Below are positions 22,946 through 32,115 of a stretch of DNA of 64,000 nucleotides, piece by piece. The notes under the pieces were generated by a model, which saw nothing but the letters and a program-made list of their open reading frames with translations, was not told the origin of the DNA and searched no databases. This stretch comes from Larkinella insperata (GTDB lineage Bacteria > Bacteroidota > Bacteroidia > Cytophagales > Spirosomataceae). The position numbers and the translations under genes were made by a program. Location of the stretch: positions 5,477,501-5,541,500 of the forward strand of contig NZ_CP110973.1 of NCBI RefSeq assembly GCF_026248825.1, given 5' to 3'. Each line of letters starts with the position of its first letter. Within the stretch, counting starts at the first letter, position 1.

Positions 22946-24646
22946 ATGGACTCGAAGACGCAGTCAGTTTCGGTTACGGATAGTGGATCAAAATCAACCT
23001 CCCGACGGTCGCTCGTGCTGGGTGGGCTGGTGTTGCTTGTCCCGATGCTGGTGTACGGCTGGGTGTTTAGTCGCTACGCGGTTAACATTCCCAAATTTGA
23101 GGATCATACTCTGAAAGGCTTTTTGCTAAATCTGGAAAAAGCCGGATCGATTCGCGATTGGGTATACGAATTTTTCAGGCAACACAACGAGCACCGCATC
23201 GTCTACGACCGGCTCATTGCCTGGCTCGATTACCGCCTGACCGGTAAGCTGAATTTCATCCATCTGATGGTGGTGGGCAATTTAAGTTTGGTTTTGCTGT
23301 TGCTGGTCTTTGTCAGGGCTTTACAAAAGGCGGGGGCTGCGGTCTGGACGGCCCTGCCGGTTGCAATGCTGCTGTTTAACCTCTCCCAGTGGGAAAACAT
23401 GTTCTGGGGGATGGCGGCCCTGCAAAACTTCACCGTGGTGGCGCTCGCCCTGGCCACGTTCTACGCCCTGGCGTTCAGCGACCGGGTGGGCTGGCTGGCC
23501 ATCGGGCTGGCGGTGCTGGGTACCATCACCAGCGGCAACGGGCTGCTGATCTGGCCGGTGGGGCTCGTATTGCTTTTTCTGCGGCAGGATTACAGCGGGG
23601 TCATGCGCTGGCTGGCGGCTCTGGCCATTTCGTTCCGGCTTTACTTTCTATACTACGAAAAACCGCCGGGCAATCCGGTCGATTCCGGAACGCTCCTGCA
23701 AAAACTGCACGGCTGGCTGTTGTTCAATGGCGCAGCCGCTGAGGCTTTTCCTATCCAGAATTTCCTGTTGAGTTGTACGGTATTGGGGGCGGTGATGCTG
23801 GGTTTTACCCTCGTGCTTTGCCTGCTCTTTTTGCGGCAGCACCTGCGTGCCCCCCAACTGTCCGGCTGGCAGATTTTCTTTCTGGGAACAGCCGCCTTCG
23901 TGGTTGGGTCGGGGCTGATCGTGGCCCTGAACCGCGTCGGCTTCGGCCTGGCGACCCTGACAACGAGCCGGTATAAAATCTACTCGCTCACGCTCCTGTC
24001 GCTGCTGTTTGCGTACTGGATTTCCCAAAGCCGTCCCTCCCAGCGCCGGGTCCGGGCGGGGCTGGCGTCGGGATTCAGCGTTCTGATTGCTTTCTTCTCG
24101 TACACTGCCTACCTGGACGAAGCAGTTTACTGGCGAAAATACCTGACAGCCAGCCAGTTTAACTGGACCTATACCCGTCCGGATGCCGTGGCAACGATTG
24201 ACGCCCAGACCCGGAAACTGATCGACAACGCCCCGGCCTTTTACGATGCGCAGGTATCGAGTCTGTTTTCAATTCCGCCCACGGTCTCGAAAGTCCGGCT
24301 GGATACGGTATTCAGAGCCAACGGCGAATACGTCGCCCGCCAGGATTCGTTTCCAGCGCTCGGGCTGCGCGAGGAAGGGGCGTACCTGATAGCTCGTTCG
24401 CCCCGCCGAACGTACCTCTTTGCCACCCGCCAGAACCTGTCCGGAAGTCGTCGGCGCTGGCTGCAACCCCGGCTAACGTTTGGACCCGGTTTCACGGCCC
24501 AGCTTCCCGAAAGCGAACTCGAAGCCGGCACCTACGACTTGCTTCTGCTGGCCGTCAGACCCGGTAACGAATGGCAGTTTTATTCCACCGGGCGGCAGCT
24601 GACGGCTTCGGGCCAAACCGCCACCCCGTTTAAAAAGAATTGGTAG
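22946..24646 (+). CDS. Polytopic membrane protein of unknown function (glycan cluster)
   Basis: A 566-residue integral membrane protein with roughly 9-11 hydrophobic helices up to about residue 400, then a soluble, mostly beta C-terminal region (about 405-566). A loop after the first helix reads RQHNEHRIVYDRLIAWLDYRL. The shape resembles GT-C transferases, Gtr-type or Wzy-like proteins, but no decisive motif is visible, so I leave the function open. The next gene starts 1 base after its stop. The decamer array sits directly at its start and may affect translation. Confidence 0.7.
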   Translation: MDSKTQSVSVTDSGSKSTSRRSLVLGGLVLLVPMLVYGWVFSRYAVNIPKFEDHTLKGFLLNLEKAGSIRDWVYEFFRQHNEHRIVYDRLIAWLDYRLTGKLNFIHLMVVGNLSLVLLLLVFVRALQKAGAAVWTALPVAMLLFNLSQWENMFWGMAALQNFTVVALALATFYALAFSDRVGWLAIGLAVLGTITSGNGLLIWPVGLVLLFLRQDYSGVMRWLAALAISFRLYFLYYEKPPGNPVDSGTLLQKLHGWLLFNGAAAEAFPIQNFLLSCTVLGAVMLGFTLVLCLLFLRQHLRAPQLSGWQIFFLGTAAFVVGSGLIVALNRVGFGLATLTTSRYKIYSLTLLSLLFAYWISQSRPSQRRVRAGLASGFSVLIAFFSYTAYLDEAVYWRKYLTASQFNWTYTRPDAVATIDAQTRKLIDNAPAFYDAQVSSLFSIPPTVSKVRLDTVFRANGEYVARQDSFPALGLREEGAYLIARSPRRTYLFATRQNLSGSRRRWLQPRLTFGPGFTAQLPESELEAGTYDLLLLAVRPGNEWQFYSTGRQLTASGQTATPFKKNW

Positions 24647-24647
24647 T

Positions 24648-25778
24648 ATGCTCGCAACCGAAACTACGCATAAAGAAAAAAATTACCTGATTCAGCTGGA
24701 CGGCCTGCGGTTTCTGGCCGTTACGCTGGTGATGATCGACCACTGGATGGGTGAACGGGTTCACCTGCCGCTCGGCTACTTCGGCGTCAACCTGTTTTTT
24801 GTCCTGAGCGGTTTTCTGATCACCCGCATTCTGATCAACAGCAAACTGACCGACGACCGGCTTCAGCGTTCGCACGGCCATTCGCTGCGGCAGTTTTACA
24901 TCCGGCGAAGCCTGCGGATTTTCCCCATTTATTACCTGACGCTGTTTGTCCTGGCCCTGATTGGTTTTCAGGCGGCCCGCGAGTATCTCCCCTGGTTTCT
25001 GACCTACACCCAGAATTTCTGGATCATCATTCACCAAACCTGGTTTGGGGCGCTGGACCACCTCTGGTCGCTGGCCGTGGAAGAACAGTATTACATCTTT
25101 TTCCCGTTTCTGATCCTGTTTATTCCGACGCGTCGGATTCCGGCGTTGCTGATTACGCTCATCGGCATCTCGTTTCTGGTCCGGCTGTACCTCTACGCTA
25201 CCCAGGCCCCCTGGATGGTGCAGTTCGTGCTGATGCCTACCTGTCTGGATGCCTTCGGGCTGGGCGGGGTGCTGGCCTATCTGATGGTTTTTCGGCGGGA
25301 TCAGTTTGCCAAAGTGGCGGGAAACACGGGCTTGCTGCTGCTTAGTCTGGGTTTATACGCGCTGAACGTCTACTTGATGATGTCCACTTCACCGGCCCGC
25401 AACGTGTTTACGGACGTGTTCGACCGCTTTTTCACCTCGCTGTTTTGCTTTTTCATCATCGGCAAGGGGGTACTTGGTTACCAGGGTTTCATGAAATCGC
25501 TGCTGGAACACCCGATCAGCAACTACCTGGGCCGCATCAGCTACGGCTTGTATTTGTTTCATAACCTGGTTTTCAACTATTACCACACGCCCGCCAATTA
25601 CGTCACCGTCCGGGCGTGGAACCGGCTATTGCGCGAACTGCCTTTTTTGGCCGAAACCGCACTGGAACCGTTTACGATGGTCCTGTTTTTTTACGGCATC
25701 ACGGTCGCCGTCGCCACGGTATCCTGGTTCGTGGTTGAGAAACCCATCAACGGCCTGAAAGACCGGTTTGCGTATTGA
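24648..25778 (+). CDS. Acyltransferase family 3 (OafA-like) membrane O-acyltransferase
   Basis: A 376-residue membrane protein with about 10 helices. Family signatures: IQLDGLRFLAVTLVMIDHW (with the catalytic-type His), GYFGVNLFFVLSGFLI, a basic FYIRRSLRIFPIYYL stretch, and HLWSLAVEEQYYIFFP. Such proteins add acetyl or other acyl groups to sugars in surface polysaccharides. There is no fused SGNH domain; an SGNH-like lipoprotein is encoded at 29581 and might complement it. Close coupling to the preceding unknown membrane protein supports a shared role. Confidence 0.92.
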   Translation: MLATETTHKEKNYLIQLDGLRFLAVTLVMIDHWMGERVHLPLGYFGVNLFFVLSGFLITRILINSKLTDDRLQRSHGHSLRQFYIRRSLRIFPIYYLTLFVLALIGFQAAREYLPWFLTYTQNFWIIIHQTWFGALDHLWSLAVEEQYYIFFPFLILFIPTRRIPALLITLIGISFLVRLYLYATQAPWMVQFVLMPTCLDAFGLGGVLAYLMVFRRDQFAKVAGNTGLLLLSLGLYALNVYLMMSTSPARNVFTDVFDRFFTSLFCFFIIGKGVLGYQGFMKSLLEHPISNYLGRISYGLYLFHNLVFNYYHTPANYVTVRAWNRLLRELPFLAETALEPFTMVLFFYGITVAVATVSWFVVEKPINGLKDRFAY

Positions 25779-25845
25779 CCGATCGTCGGTGGCCCAGTGA
25801 ATAAATGAAAATGAACGGTCAGAAAAATCATTTCCCCGATTTTTG

Positions 25846-25853
25846 TATCTTTG
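25846..25853 (+). promoter_or_regulatory. Bacteroidota -7 promoter box for the GT2 gene
   Basis: TATCTTTG fully matches TAnnTTTG, 82 bases before the ATG at 25936, which would give a leader of about 75 bases. Confidence 0.55.
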
Positions 25854-25935
25854 TCCATAAGAAGTTGTCGAACCGGCAATACGAACAATCTTCTGTACTT
25901 CAACGTTATTGCCTTTATCCACCTCCTACTGATCA

Positions 25936-26709
25936 ATGAGTCTGTTATTATCGATTGTCATGCCGGCCTACAACGAGGAAGAATGCATCCACGAAGTTGT
26001 AGAAAACTGGGTCGACCTGCTGAACCGGCAATTTCCTACCGAAAGCACCCGCCTGATCGTCATCAACGACGGTTCCAAGGACCGTACGGGCGCGATTCTG
26101 GACTCATTGAAGCCCAAATACCCCAACAAACTGGAGGTGGTTCATACGCCCAACGGTGGTCACGGTAATGCCGTGGTGCGGGGATACCGCCACGCCGTCG
26201 CGCTGGGTTCCGAGTACGTTTTCCAAACCGACAGCGACGACCAGTTTATTACCGACGACTTTTCCAAATTGTGGGCCAAGCGGCACGAATCCAATTTTAT
26301 TCTGGGTTACCGGCAGATCCGTTTCGACGCACCCGCCCGGCTGGTGATCACCCGAATTCTGAAATACAGCCTTTTCCTCATTTACGGAACGTATATCAAG
26401 GACAGCAACATTCCCTTCCGGCTCATCAACGGCATTTATCTCAAGAAACTTCTGGAGCAACTTCCCGATCCGACGCCCTTTGCTCCCAATATTTTCCTGG
26501 CGGTCATGGCGCGGAAAGCCGGTGAAAAAACCTTCGATATCCCCATTGTTCACAAAGAACGGCAGACCGGAACGGTTTCAATTCTGAAATGGAAACTGCT
26601 GAAAGTCTGTATGCAAAGCTTTCAGGAGCTGGTCGAATTCCGGCTGGCTTTGGGCTCCAAGGTGAAAGCCCTCAAAACCGTGCACGTAACCCAGCCCGTC
26701 AAACTGTAA
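25936..26709 (+). CDS. GT2 family glycosyltransferase
   Basis: A 257-residue soluble GT-A transferase: LLSIVMPAYNEEECIHEVV at the N terminus, VINDGSKDRTG, and a DXD-type QTDSDDQF near residue 98. It lacks the membrane helices of the fusion protein's GT2 domain. It resembles dolichyl-phosphate mannose synthase-like enzymes. Acceptor and donor cannot be told from sequence; it probably works with the surrounding envelope glycan genes, although a promoter box and 157-base gap suggest its own transcript. Confidence 0.88.
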   Translation: MSLLLSIVMPAYNEEECIHEVVENWVDLLNRQFPTESTRLIVINDGSKDRTGAILDSLKPKYPNKLEVVHTPNGGHGNAVVRGYRHAVALGSEYVFQTDSDDQFITDDFSKLWAKRHESNFILGYRQIRFDAPARLVITRILKYSLFLIYGTYIKDSNIPFRLINGIYLKKLLEQLPDPTPFAPNIFLAVMARKAGEKTFDIPIVHKERQTGTVSILKWKLLKVCMQSFQELVEFRLALGSKVKALKTVHVTQPVKL

Positions 26710-26731
26710 AGTTGCCCCAACGGTACTTTTG

Positions 26732-26794
26732 ATGACGCAGATTGAACGGATGGCCACAGATTTTATCTGCGAAAATCCGCCCGGTCGGCGTCAT
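26732..26794. repeat. 63-bp imperfect palindrome
   Basis: Three arms share one axis: ATGACGC/GCGTCAT (26732-26738 with 26788-26794), CGGAT/ATCCG (26747-26751 with 26775-26779) and CAGAT/ATCTG (26757-26761 with 26765-26769), with a TTT loop. About 24 of 30 positions can pair. Spacing of related GCAGAT/CGGAT/ACAGAT units is close to 10 bases. A -7 promoter box lies just downstream. Confidence 0.7.
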
Positions 26795-26802
26795 TGGCGT
26801 TT

Positions 26803-26810
26803 TATTTTTG
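26803..26810 (+). promoter_or_regulatory. Bacteroidota -7 box for the 908-residue protein
   Basis: TATTTTTG fully matches TAnnTTTG, 29 bases before the ATG at 26839. Transcription would begin near 26817, downstream of the in-frame TTG at 26794, which supports the later start. Confidence 0.5.
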
Positions 26811-26838
26811 CGCATATTACCGCACCGAATTTAAGTAC

Positions 26839-29565
26839 ATGACCAAAAAGCAGCTCTGGATTGGCCTCAGCGTTTTAGCGCTTATTTTCGGCGGCTACCT
26901 CGCCTACCGCTGGTCGAAGGCACCCGCCCGCTCGGCCTGGATGCTGATTCCCTCGGATGCGCTGCTGGTGCTGGAAAGCTCGACCTTGCAGGACACCCTG
27001 TCCAAACAGGCCCAGCTCAACGAAATGGCCCTGCGGACGACCCCGATTTTCCAGGAAGCCGTTCGAAGCCTTGAAAAATTTGTCTGGGCCCCGCTCGACA
27101 CGGCCAGCGCCGTTCAGTTTCTGCACGAAAAACCGGTTTGGTACTCCCTGCACCCCACGTCCAAAGACCGGCTCGGCTTTGTTTTTTACATTCCCATTAA
27201 ATCCCTGCAGGATCAATCGTTTCTAAACCGAATCCTGAATCCCAATGCCGACCGGTTCCGGGTGCTCAGCCACCCGTACGAAGGCACAAAAATTCACGAA
27301 CTGCTTACCGTCCGGAACGAATCCCTGGGGTCGTTTGTGGTGCTGGATGACTACCTGATTGGCAGCCCTTCCACCATTCTGATGGAGAGCGTCATTCGGC
27401 GGATGAACCAGCCCTTCACGGAAACTCCGCTGCAACGTGCCGATGTGTCGCTGATTCGACCGGGAACCTTGGCGGGCATTTACGTGCGCAGTTCGGTGTT
27501 GTCGGCGGTTTTGTCCCCCAACGAATCGAGCACCGACTACCAGTCGAAATACATCAAGGCCCTGCTGCCCACCGAATTGCTGACCCGTTTTCGGCCATCG
27601 CCCACCCGAACCCACCTGATTGGCCTCTCGACCGACGACATTGGTGCCAAAGGGGCCCTGGCGCATTTGTTCGACCGGCAAACTCCTTTCCGGTTCAGTT
27701 GCGGCAACCTGATTCCCGATCAGACTACGACCCTGTTTCACTTTAGCCTAAGCAACGGCCCCCGCTTCGGAAAGGCGCTGACGGCTTTCATCAATGCCGA
27801 GGACGAAGCCGATACGCGCGAAGGTCGCCGGAAGCTGCGCCCGCTGCTCCAGAACGAAGACAACGGCATCTACAAGTACGTAGGGAACGAGATTGCCCTC
27901 CTGCGGCTCGATGCCCCCTCTTCCGACCGCCGATTGGTGCTCCTGATTCATTCCCAAAACATTGAGCGCCTGTGGGATCGGTATCAGCTGGCGGCCCTGC
28001 TGACGACCGGCACCGATCGACTGGCGGCTTCCAAACCGTTTCTGCGATACCGTATTTCGGCGTTGAAAGCCCCCAATTTGCCCGCTTTTCTGTTCGGTGG
28101 ATTGTTTCGCGGCTTTGATCAGAACTGGCTGACGCAGGTCGGCGACTACCTGGTCGTTGCCAACGGACAAGGGGTTTTGCAGGAGTATTTGCAGGCCGTC
28201 GAACAGCGGACAGTCTGGTCGGAATCTGCCCGGCAACGGGATTTACTGACGCAGACCATGCGCCCCGCCAATTTCACGGCTTACACCCGCTTCAACCGCG
28301 CCGGGGAGTCGATGTCGGCCAACTGGCCCCAGGCCTGGCAGCAACTCCTCAACCACGACGAAACGGCCCTGGATAACGTCGAAAACCTGATCTACCAAAG
28401 TACCTACGGGCGTGAACGGATTTACTCTTCCTTGATTCTGGGCCGAACCACGCGCCGGGCGAGCCAGGCGGTTCTGAACCGGGTTTTTCTGCAACGGAAA
28501 ATCGCGCTCAATGCGCCCCTGGTAAGCCAACCGATGGTGCTCGGCGATTTTGTGGGCAGCTCCGGCGTCATGTGGGCGGTGGACAATACCCAGCAATTTA
28601 TCCTGATTACTCCCGAAGGGGAAAAACACCCCTTGGGTACGGTCAATGGCCCCGTCCAGAGTTCGCTGGTACCGGTCGATTTCCTGAATAACGGGCGGCT
28701 GCAATACGCATTTACCACGGCCCGGTCGCTGTACATCGCCGATCCGGTCAACGGTTTGGCCAAACTCCAGTCCATCCCGCTGCCCGAAGGGGCTGATCCG
28801 GGCACGCTGATGGCCCCGCGCCGGGATCAGAACCGCAACCTGATTCTGCTGATGCTCAACCGCAACGGCAGTGTTTATGGATATGACCGCCAACAGAAAC
28901 GGTTTGTTACGGCTTTTTCCGTCAATAATCCGGCGGGAGAAAGCGTGCCGGCTTTTCACGCGCCCGTCCGAAATCAGGCGCTCTCGGTGGTGTCGGTGCA
29001 GAAAGATGGGCATTTGTTTTACTGGAACGAAAACGGCGGTCAGATCAGCGGTTTTCCCGTTGACCTGAAGTCGGAAATGATCGGGCCGGCCTGGCTGGAA
29101 ACCGGAAATCCGCCTACCATTACCACCCTGACCCGGCAGGGCGAATTGATTCACGTCGGGGCCGACGGGCAGATTTCTGAACGCAACCAGTTGTACCGCC
29201 CCATTCGTCGGGGGTCGTTCCGGATGTTACCGGACGTAAATCAAAACGGCTATGTTCTGCTGCGGACGACCGACACCGAAGCGGCTGTTCTGGACCGCAA
29301 TGGCAAACAGCTTTTCGAGGTTCGGGGGCTACGGCCGGGCCAAACAACCTTGCGCTACCACGTTTTAGGGTCGGGCATCAACCTGATTAGTGTTAAATCC
29401 GGTAATTTTACAACCTTGTATGATCTGGCGGGCCGCCCCATTGGTGACCGTCCCATCCCGGGTGCCTTCCCCGTTGAGCTGCAATTTTCGCCAACCCGGA
29501 ATAAACTATTTGTGTACAGTACCGACAACAAAGCCGTTCAGATCTGGTCGGTGAAGTTGCGCTAA
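26839..29565 (+). CDS. Large anchored exported protein, unknown function, propeller-like C-terminal half
   Basis: A 908-residue protein with an N-terminal hydrophobic anchor (about 7-25, WIGLSVLALIFGGYLAYRW) and no other clear membrane helix, so most of it should lie in the periplasm. The N-terminal half (about 35-530) starts with LIPSDALLVLESS and is of mixed alpha/beta character. The C-terminal half (about 560-908) has repeated strands with blade-like turns and ends VYSTDNKAVQIWSVKLR, resembling a PQQ/WD-type propeller. I do not recognise a named family with confidence. It may bind or organise envelope material; the next gene, an SGNH-like lipoprotein, starts 15 bases later and is probably co-transcribed. 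Confidence 0.7.
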   Translation: MTKKQLWIGLSVLALIFGGYLAYRWSKAPARSAWMLIPSDALLVLESSTLQDTLSKQAQLNEMALRTTPIFQEAVRSLEKFVWAPLDTASAVQFLHEKPVWYSLHPTSKDRLGFVFYIPIKSLQDQSFLNRILNPNADRFRVLSHPYEGTKIHELLTVRNESLGSFVVLDDYLIGSPSTILMESVIRRMNQPFTETPLQRADVSLIRPGTLAGIYVRSSVLSAVLSPNESSTDYQSKYIKALLPTELLTRFRPSPTRTHLIGLSTDDIGAKGALAHLFDRQTPFRFSCGNLIPDQTTTLFHFSLSNGPRFGKALTAFINAEDEADTREGRRKLRPLLQNEDNGIYKYVGNEIALLRLDAPSSDRRLVLLIHSQNIERLWDRYQLAALLTTGTDRLAASKPFLRYRISALKAPNLPAFLFGGLFRGFDQNWLTQVGDYLVVANGQGVLQEYLQAVEQRTVWSESARQRDLLTQTMRPANFTAYTRFNRAGESMSANWPQAWQQLLNHDETALDNVENLIYQSTYGRERIYSSLILGRTTRRASQAVLNRVFLQRKIALNAPLVSQPMVLGDFVGSSGVMWAVDNTQQFILITPEGEKHPLGTVNGPVQSSLVPVDFLNNGRLQYAFTTARSLYIADPVNGLAKLQSIPLPEGADPGTLMAPRRDQNRNLILLMLNRNGSVYGYDRQQKRFVTAFSVNNPAGESVPAFHAPVRNQALSVVSVQKDGHLFYWNENGGQISGFPVDLKSEMIGPAWLETGNPPTITTLTRQGELIHVGADGQISERNQLYRPIRRGSFRMLPDVNQNGYVLLRTTDTEAAVLDRNGKQLFEVRGLRPGQTTLRYHVLGSGINLISVKSGNFTTLYDLAGRPIGDRPIPGAFPVELQFSPTRNKLFVYSTDNKAVQIWSVKLR

Positions 29566-29580
29566 CGAGAATCCAATCCT

Positions 29581-30651
29581 ATGAAACCTGGCGTTGTCGT
29601 CCGCTATATCGTCTTACTGCTTTCCATCCTGATTTACATTGGCAGTTGTTCGTCTGATGTACTGAATACCGCCCAGCGGGAACGGATCATTCCGGATGAC
29701 TACCGGTTCGGCGACCTCTACCGGCTGGCGAATCTGCCGCAGTTTAAAGCCCGGCAAGTTCCCTGCCCCCCCGCTCATCCGGCCGACGGCCCGCGCAAAC
29801 CCATTCACTTCTACATCATCGGCGATAGCTTCTCGGAACCGCCACGCGTGACCCTGGCGGATTTACCCGTCCAACACTTTCACCGGACGAAATGGGCGTC
29901 TCCCCGGCGCGTTCAACTCGATACGACCAAAACCAATGTGCTGGTGATTGAAACCGTTGAGCGCCACTTCCGCGACCAGTTCGGTAAATACATCACCGAA
30001 TTGCAGGTCGTTTCGGATACAACCCGGCCGGAGCCCAAGCCGGAACGGCACTGGAACTGGCTGGCGCTGACAAAGGAACTGGAAACGTTATTTTCCCGGG
30101 ATGCCGTTGAAGGCCGGCTGGAAACGATTCTGTTTTTTACCGACTGGGCGCTCTGGTTTAAGGAACTGAAAGCCTGGCTGACGCTGGCCTGGTTTGACCG
30201 GGTCAACACCAAAACCTCCCTCTCACCCGACGGAAAGCACCTGCTGTACTACATGGATACGGACACCTCCGGCAAAAATTCTTCGTTTACGCCCCTGCCC
30301 GACTCCCTGCTCAACCGCTACATCGACACCATCAACGTGGTGGCCGACCGGTATCAAAAACTCGGATTTGACCAGGTGTACCTTTCCATCATTCCGAATA
30401 AAACCAGCATCAACGCTCCGGACACGGGGCCGCTGCCGTACAATCACCTGATCGAGCGCGTTCAGCAAAGCCCCCGGTTGTTGATTCCGGCCATCGATAT
30501 TTACACGCCGTACCGAGCCAGCCGCGTTCCCTTGTATGAAATCAGCGATGCCCACTGGAACTGCGCCGGACGGGCCATCTGGATGCGGGAAGTAACGACG
30601 AAGCTGCATTCGCTGCCCCTGAAAACAAAAAAGCTTACCACCCGTGAGTGA
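29581..30651 (+). CDS. SGNH/DHHW-like lipoprotein, possible glycan O-acetylation factor
   Basis: A 356-residue protein with a signal peptide and a lipobox-like IGSC (Cys23). A GDSFSEPP block (Gly81, Asp82, Ser83) matches the SGNH block I, and SDAHWN (Asp323, His325) near the C terminus matches the D-x-H block of AlgJ/AlgX/DHHW-type acetyltransferases. The spacing of the two blocks fits a single domain with an insertion. Such proteins acetylate or deacetylate exopolysaccharides in the periplasm; an OafA-like acyltransferase is in the same cluster. A terminator for the opposite strand overlaps its last codons. Confidence 0.7.
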   Translation: MKPGVVVRYIVLLLSILIYIGSCSSDVLNTAQRERIIPDDYRFGDLYRLANLPQFKARQVPCPPAHPADGPRKPIHFYIIGDSFSEPPRVTLADLPVQHFHRTKWASPRRVQLDTTKTNVLVIETVERHFRDQFGKYITELQVVSDTTRPEPKPERHWNWLALTKELETLFSRDAVEGRLETILFFTDWALWFKELKAWLTLAWFDRVNTKTSLSPDGKHLLYYMDTDTSGKNSSFTPLPDSLLNRYIDTINVVADRYQKLGFDQVYLSIIPNKTSINAPDTGPLPYNHLIERVQQSPRLLIPAIDIYTPYRASRVPLYEISDAHWNCAGRAIWMREVTTKLHSLPLKTKKLTTRE

Positions 30652-30659
30652 TAAGCTTT
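30622..30659 (-). terminator. Terminator for tRNA-Val, overlapping the end of the + strand gene
   Basis: An 11-bp stem with one mismatch (30630-30640 with 30649-30659) is followed on the minus strand by a T-rich tract (opposite 30622-30632). It directly follows the tRNA 3' end and covers the stop codon of the SGNH-like gene. Confidence 0.8.
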
Positions 30660-30660
30660 G

Positions 30661-30735
30661 TAGGATGTAGCGGGCTCGAACCGCTGACCTCCGCCCTGTC
30701 AAGACGGCGCTCTGAACCAACTGAGCTAACATCCT
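30661..30735 (-). tRNA. tRNA-Val (anticodon GAC)
   Basis: A 75-base cloverleaf: acceptor AGGATGT/ACATCCT, D stem GCTC/GAGC, anticodon stem CCGTC/GGCGG with loop TTGACAG giving GAC, and T arm AGCGG-TTCGAGC-CCGCT. The discriminator base is A and CCA is not encoded. It lies 21 bases after the MFS gene on the same strand and may share its transcript. Confidence 0.95.
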
Positions 30736-30756
30736 GTCGTGTTTCGGGTCACAAAA

Positions 30757-32076
30757 TTAGGAGATTTCTTCAGTTTCCAAATGCACCCGGTAAACTTTTT
30801 GTGAAGGAATTCGCCATAAGAGCAGCAGACCCACCACAAACAGGGCCAGTAACGCCAGAACGCTGTTGCGCATACTCCCCGTAACCTGCTCAATCAGACC
30901 GTATATGAGCGTTCCGATAACGATGGAAAGCTTTTCGGTAACGTCATAAAAACTAAAGTAAGAAGCTGTTTCCTGCGTATCTCCCGGAATCAGTTTTGAG
31001 TAGGTAGCCCGCGAAAGGGCCTGAATGCCGCCCATCACCAGACCCACCAGCACCGCCAGCGCGTAAAACTGGTTCTCGGTCATCACGTAATACGCGCCCA
31101 CGCAAATGCCAATCCAGAGTGTTACTGCCATCATCAGGGCGTAAATATTACCAAACCGTCCGGACAAACGGGCAAACAGAATGGCCCCCGGAATGGCAAT
31201 CAACTGGATGAGCAGGATGGTAATGATCAAACTTTGAGCGGGCAGTTTCAACTCGTCGCTGCCGAAAATAGTGGCAATGTACATCACCGTCTGAACGGCC
31301 ATGTTGTAGACGAAAAACGCCAGCAGAAACTTCTTCAGCAGGGCTTGCTTCTTCACCTGGGCATACACCTTCTTCAACTCCCTAAACCCGTTGAAAATCC
31401 AGTTGCCGGAGGTAGCAGTATTGCTGCGCCGTTCCGAGTCGGGCAAATACCGGAACGAAAGCTGGGAGAAACCCAGCCACCAAATGCCCACGGTCAGAAA
31501 GGAAATGCGGGAAGCCATCGCGCCCGACATGCCGCCGTACCACTGCGGAAACAGGATCATGGTCAGGTTGAAAACCATCAGCACCACACTGCCGATGTAG
31601 CCCATTGTAAAGCCCCGCGCACTCACCCGGTCGATCTGGTCTTCGGTGGCAATTTCGGGCAGGTAGGAGTTGTAAAAAACAATGCTGCCGCCCCAGCCGA
31701 CCAGACTTAGAATAAAACAAAAAACGGCAAAGGTGGTCGTTTCCTGCGTGAAAAAGTAGAGCAGTGAGCAACTGACCGAGCCCAGGATGCAGAAGAACTG
31801 CATGAAAGATTTTTTGCGACCGCTGTAGTCGGCCAGCGCCGACGAAAACGGGCTCAGCAGCGCAATAAGCAGAAAAGACACCGAGACCGAGTAAGAAAAA
31901 AGCACGGAGTTTTTGACCGGAAAACCCAGGAAGTCAATTACGTTGCCGCCCGCTTCGTTCAGGGCCGTGGCGCTGAAGTAAACCGGAAAAATGCTGGAAA
32001 CAATCACCAGCGAGTGCACGGAATTGGCCCAGTCGTATAAACACCAGGCGTTAATAACACGGGGGTTGTTTTTCAT
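30757..32076 (-). CDS. MFS transporter, UMF1 (Atg22-like) family
   Basis: A 439-residue integral membrane protein with 12 probable helices. The N terminus NAWCLYDWANSVHSLVIVS is diagnostic of the UMF1/Atg22-like MFS branch, as are the LADYSGRKKSFM loop (MFS motif A-like) and RATYSKLIPGDTQETASYFS. Substrate unknown; eukaryotic Atg22 exports amino acids from the vacuole. It stands between the GH16/GDPD pair and the tRNA-Val gene, all on one strand. Confidence 0.9.
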   Translation of the reverse strand: MKNNPRVINAWCLYDWANSVHSLVIVSSIFPVYFSATALNEAGGNVIDFLGFPVKNSVLFSYSVSVSFLLIALLSPFSSALADYSGRKKSFMQFFCILGSVSCSLLYFFTQETTTFAVFCFILSLVGWGGSIVFYNSYLPEIATEDQIDRVSARGFTMGYIGSVVLMVFNLTMILFPQWYGGMSGAMASRISFLTVGIWWLGFSQLSFRYLPDSERRSNTATSGNWIFNGFRELKKVYAQVKKQALLKKFLLAFFVYNMAVQTVMYIATIFGSDELKLPAQSLIITILLIQLIAIPGAILFARLSGRFGNIYALMMAVTLWIGICVGAYYVMTENQFYALAVLVGLVMGGIQALSRATYSKLIPGDTQETASYFSFYDVTEKLSIVIGTLIYGLIEQVTGSMRNSVLALLALFVVGLLLLWRIPSQKVYRVHLETEEIS

Positions 32077-32115
32077 GGAGGGTAAAGACCGTCTTGGCAG
32101 AAAACCGTCCGAATC

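Noticed and set aside
30661..30735. Reading the tRNA as tRNA-Asp (GTC seen on the + strand)
   Set aside because: The gene is on the minus strand, and the anticodon loop there is TTGACAG, giving GAC for valine.
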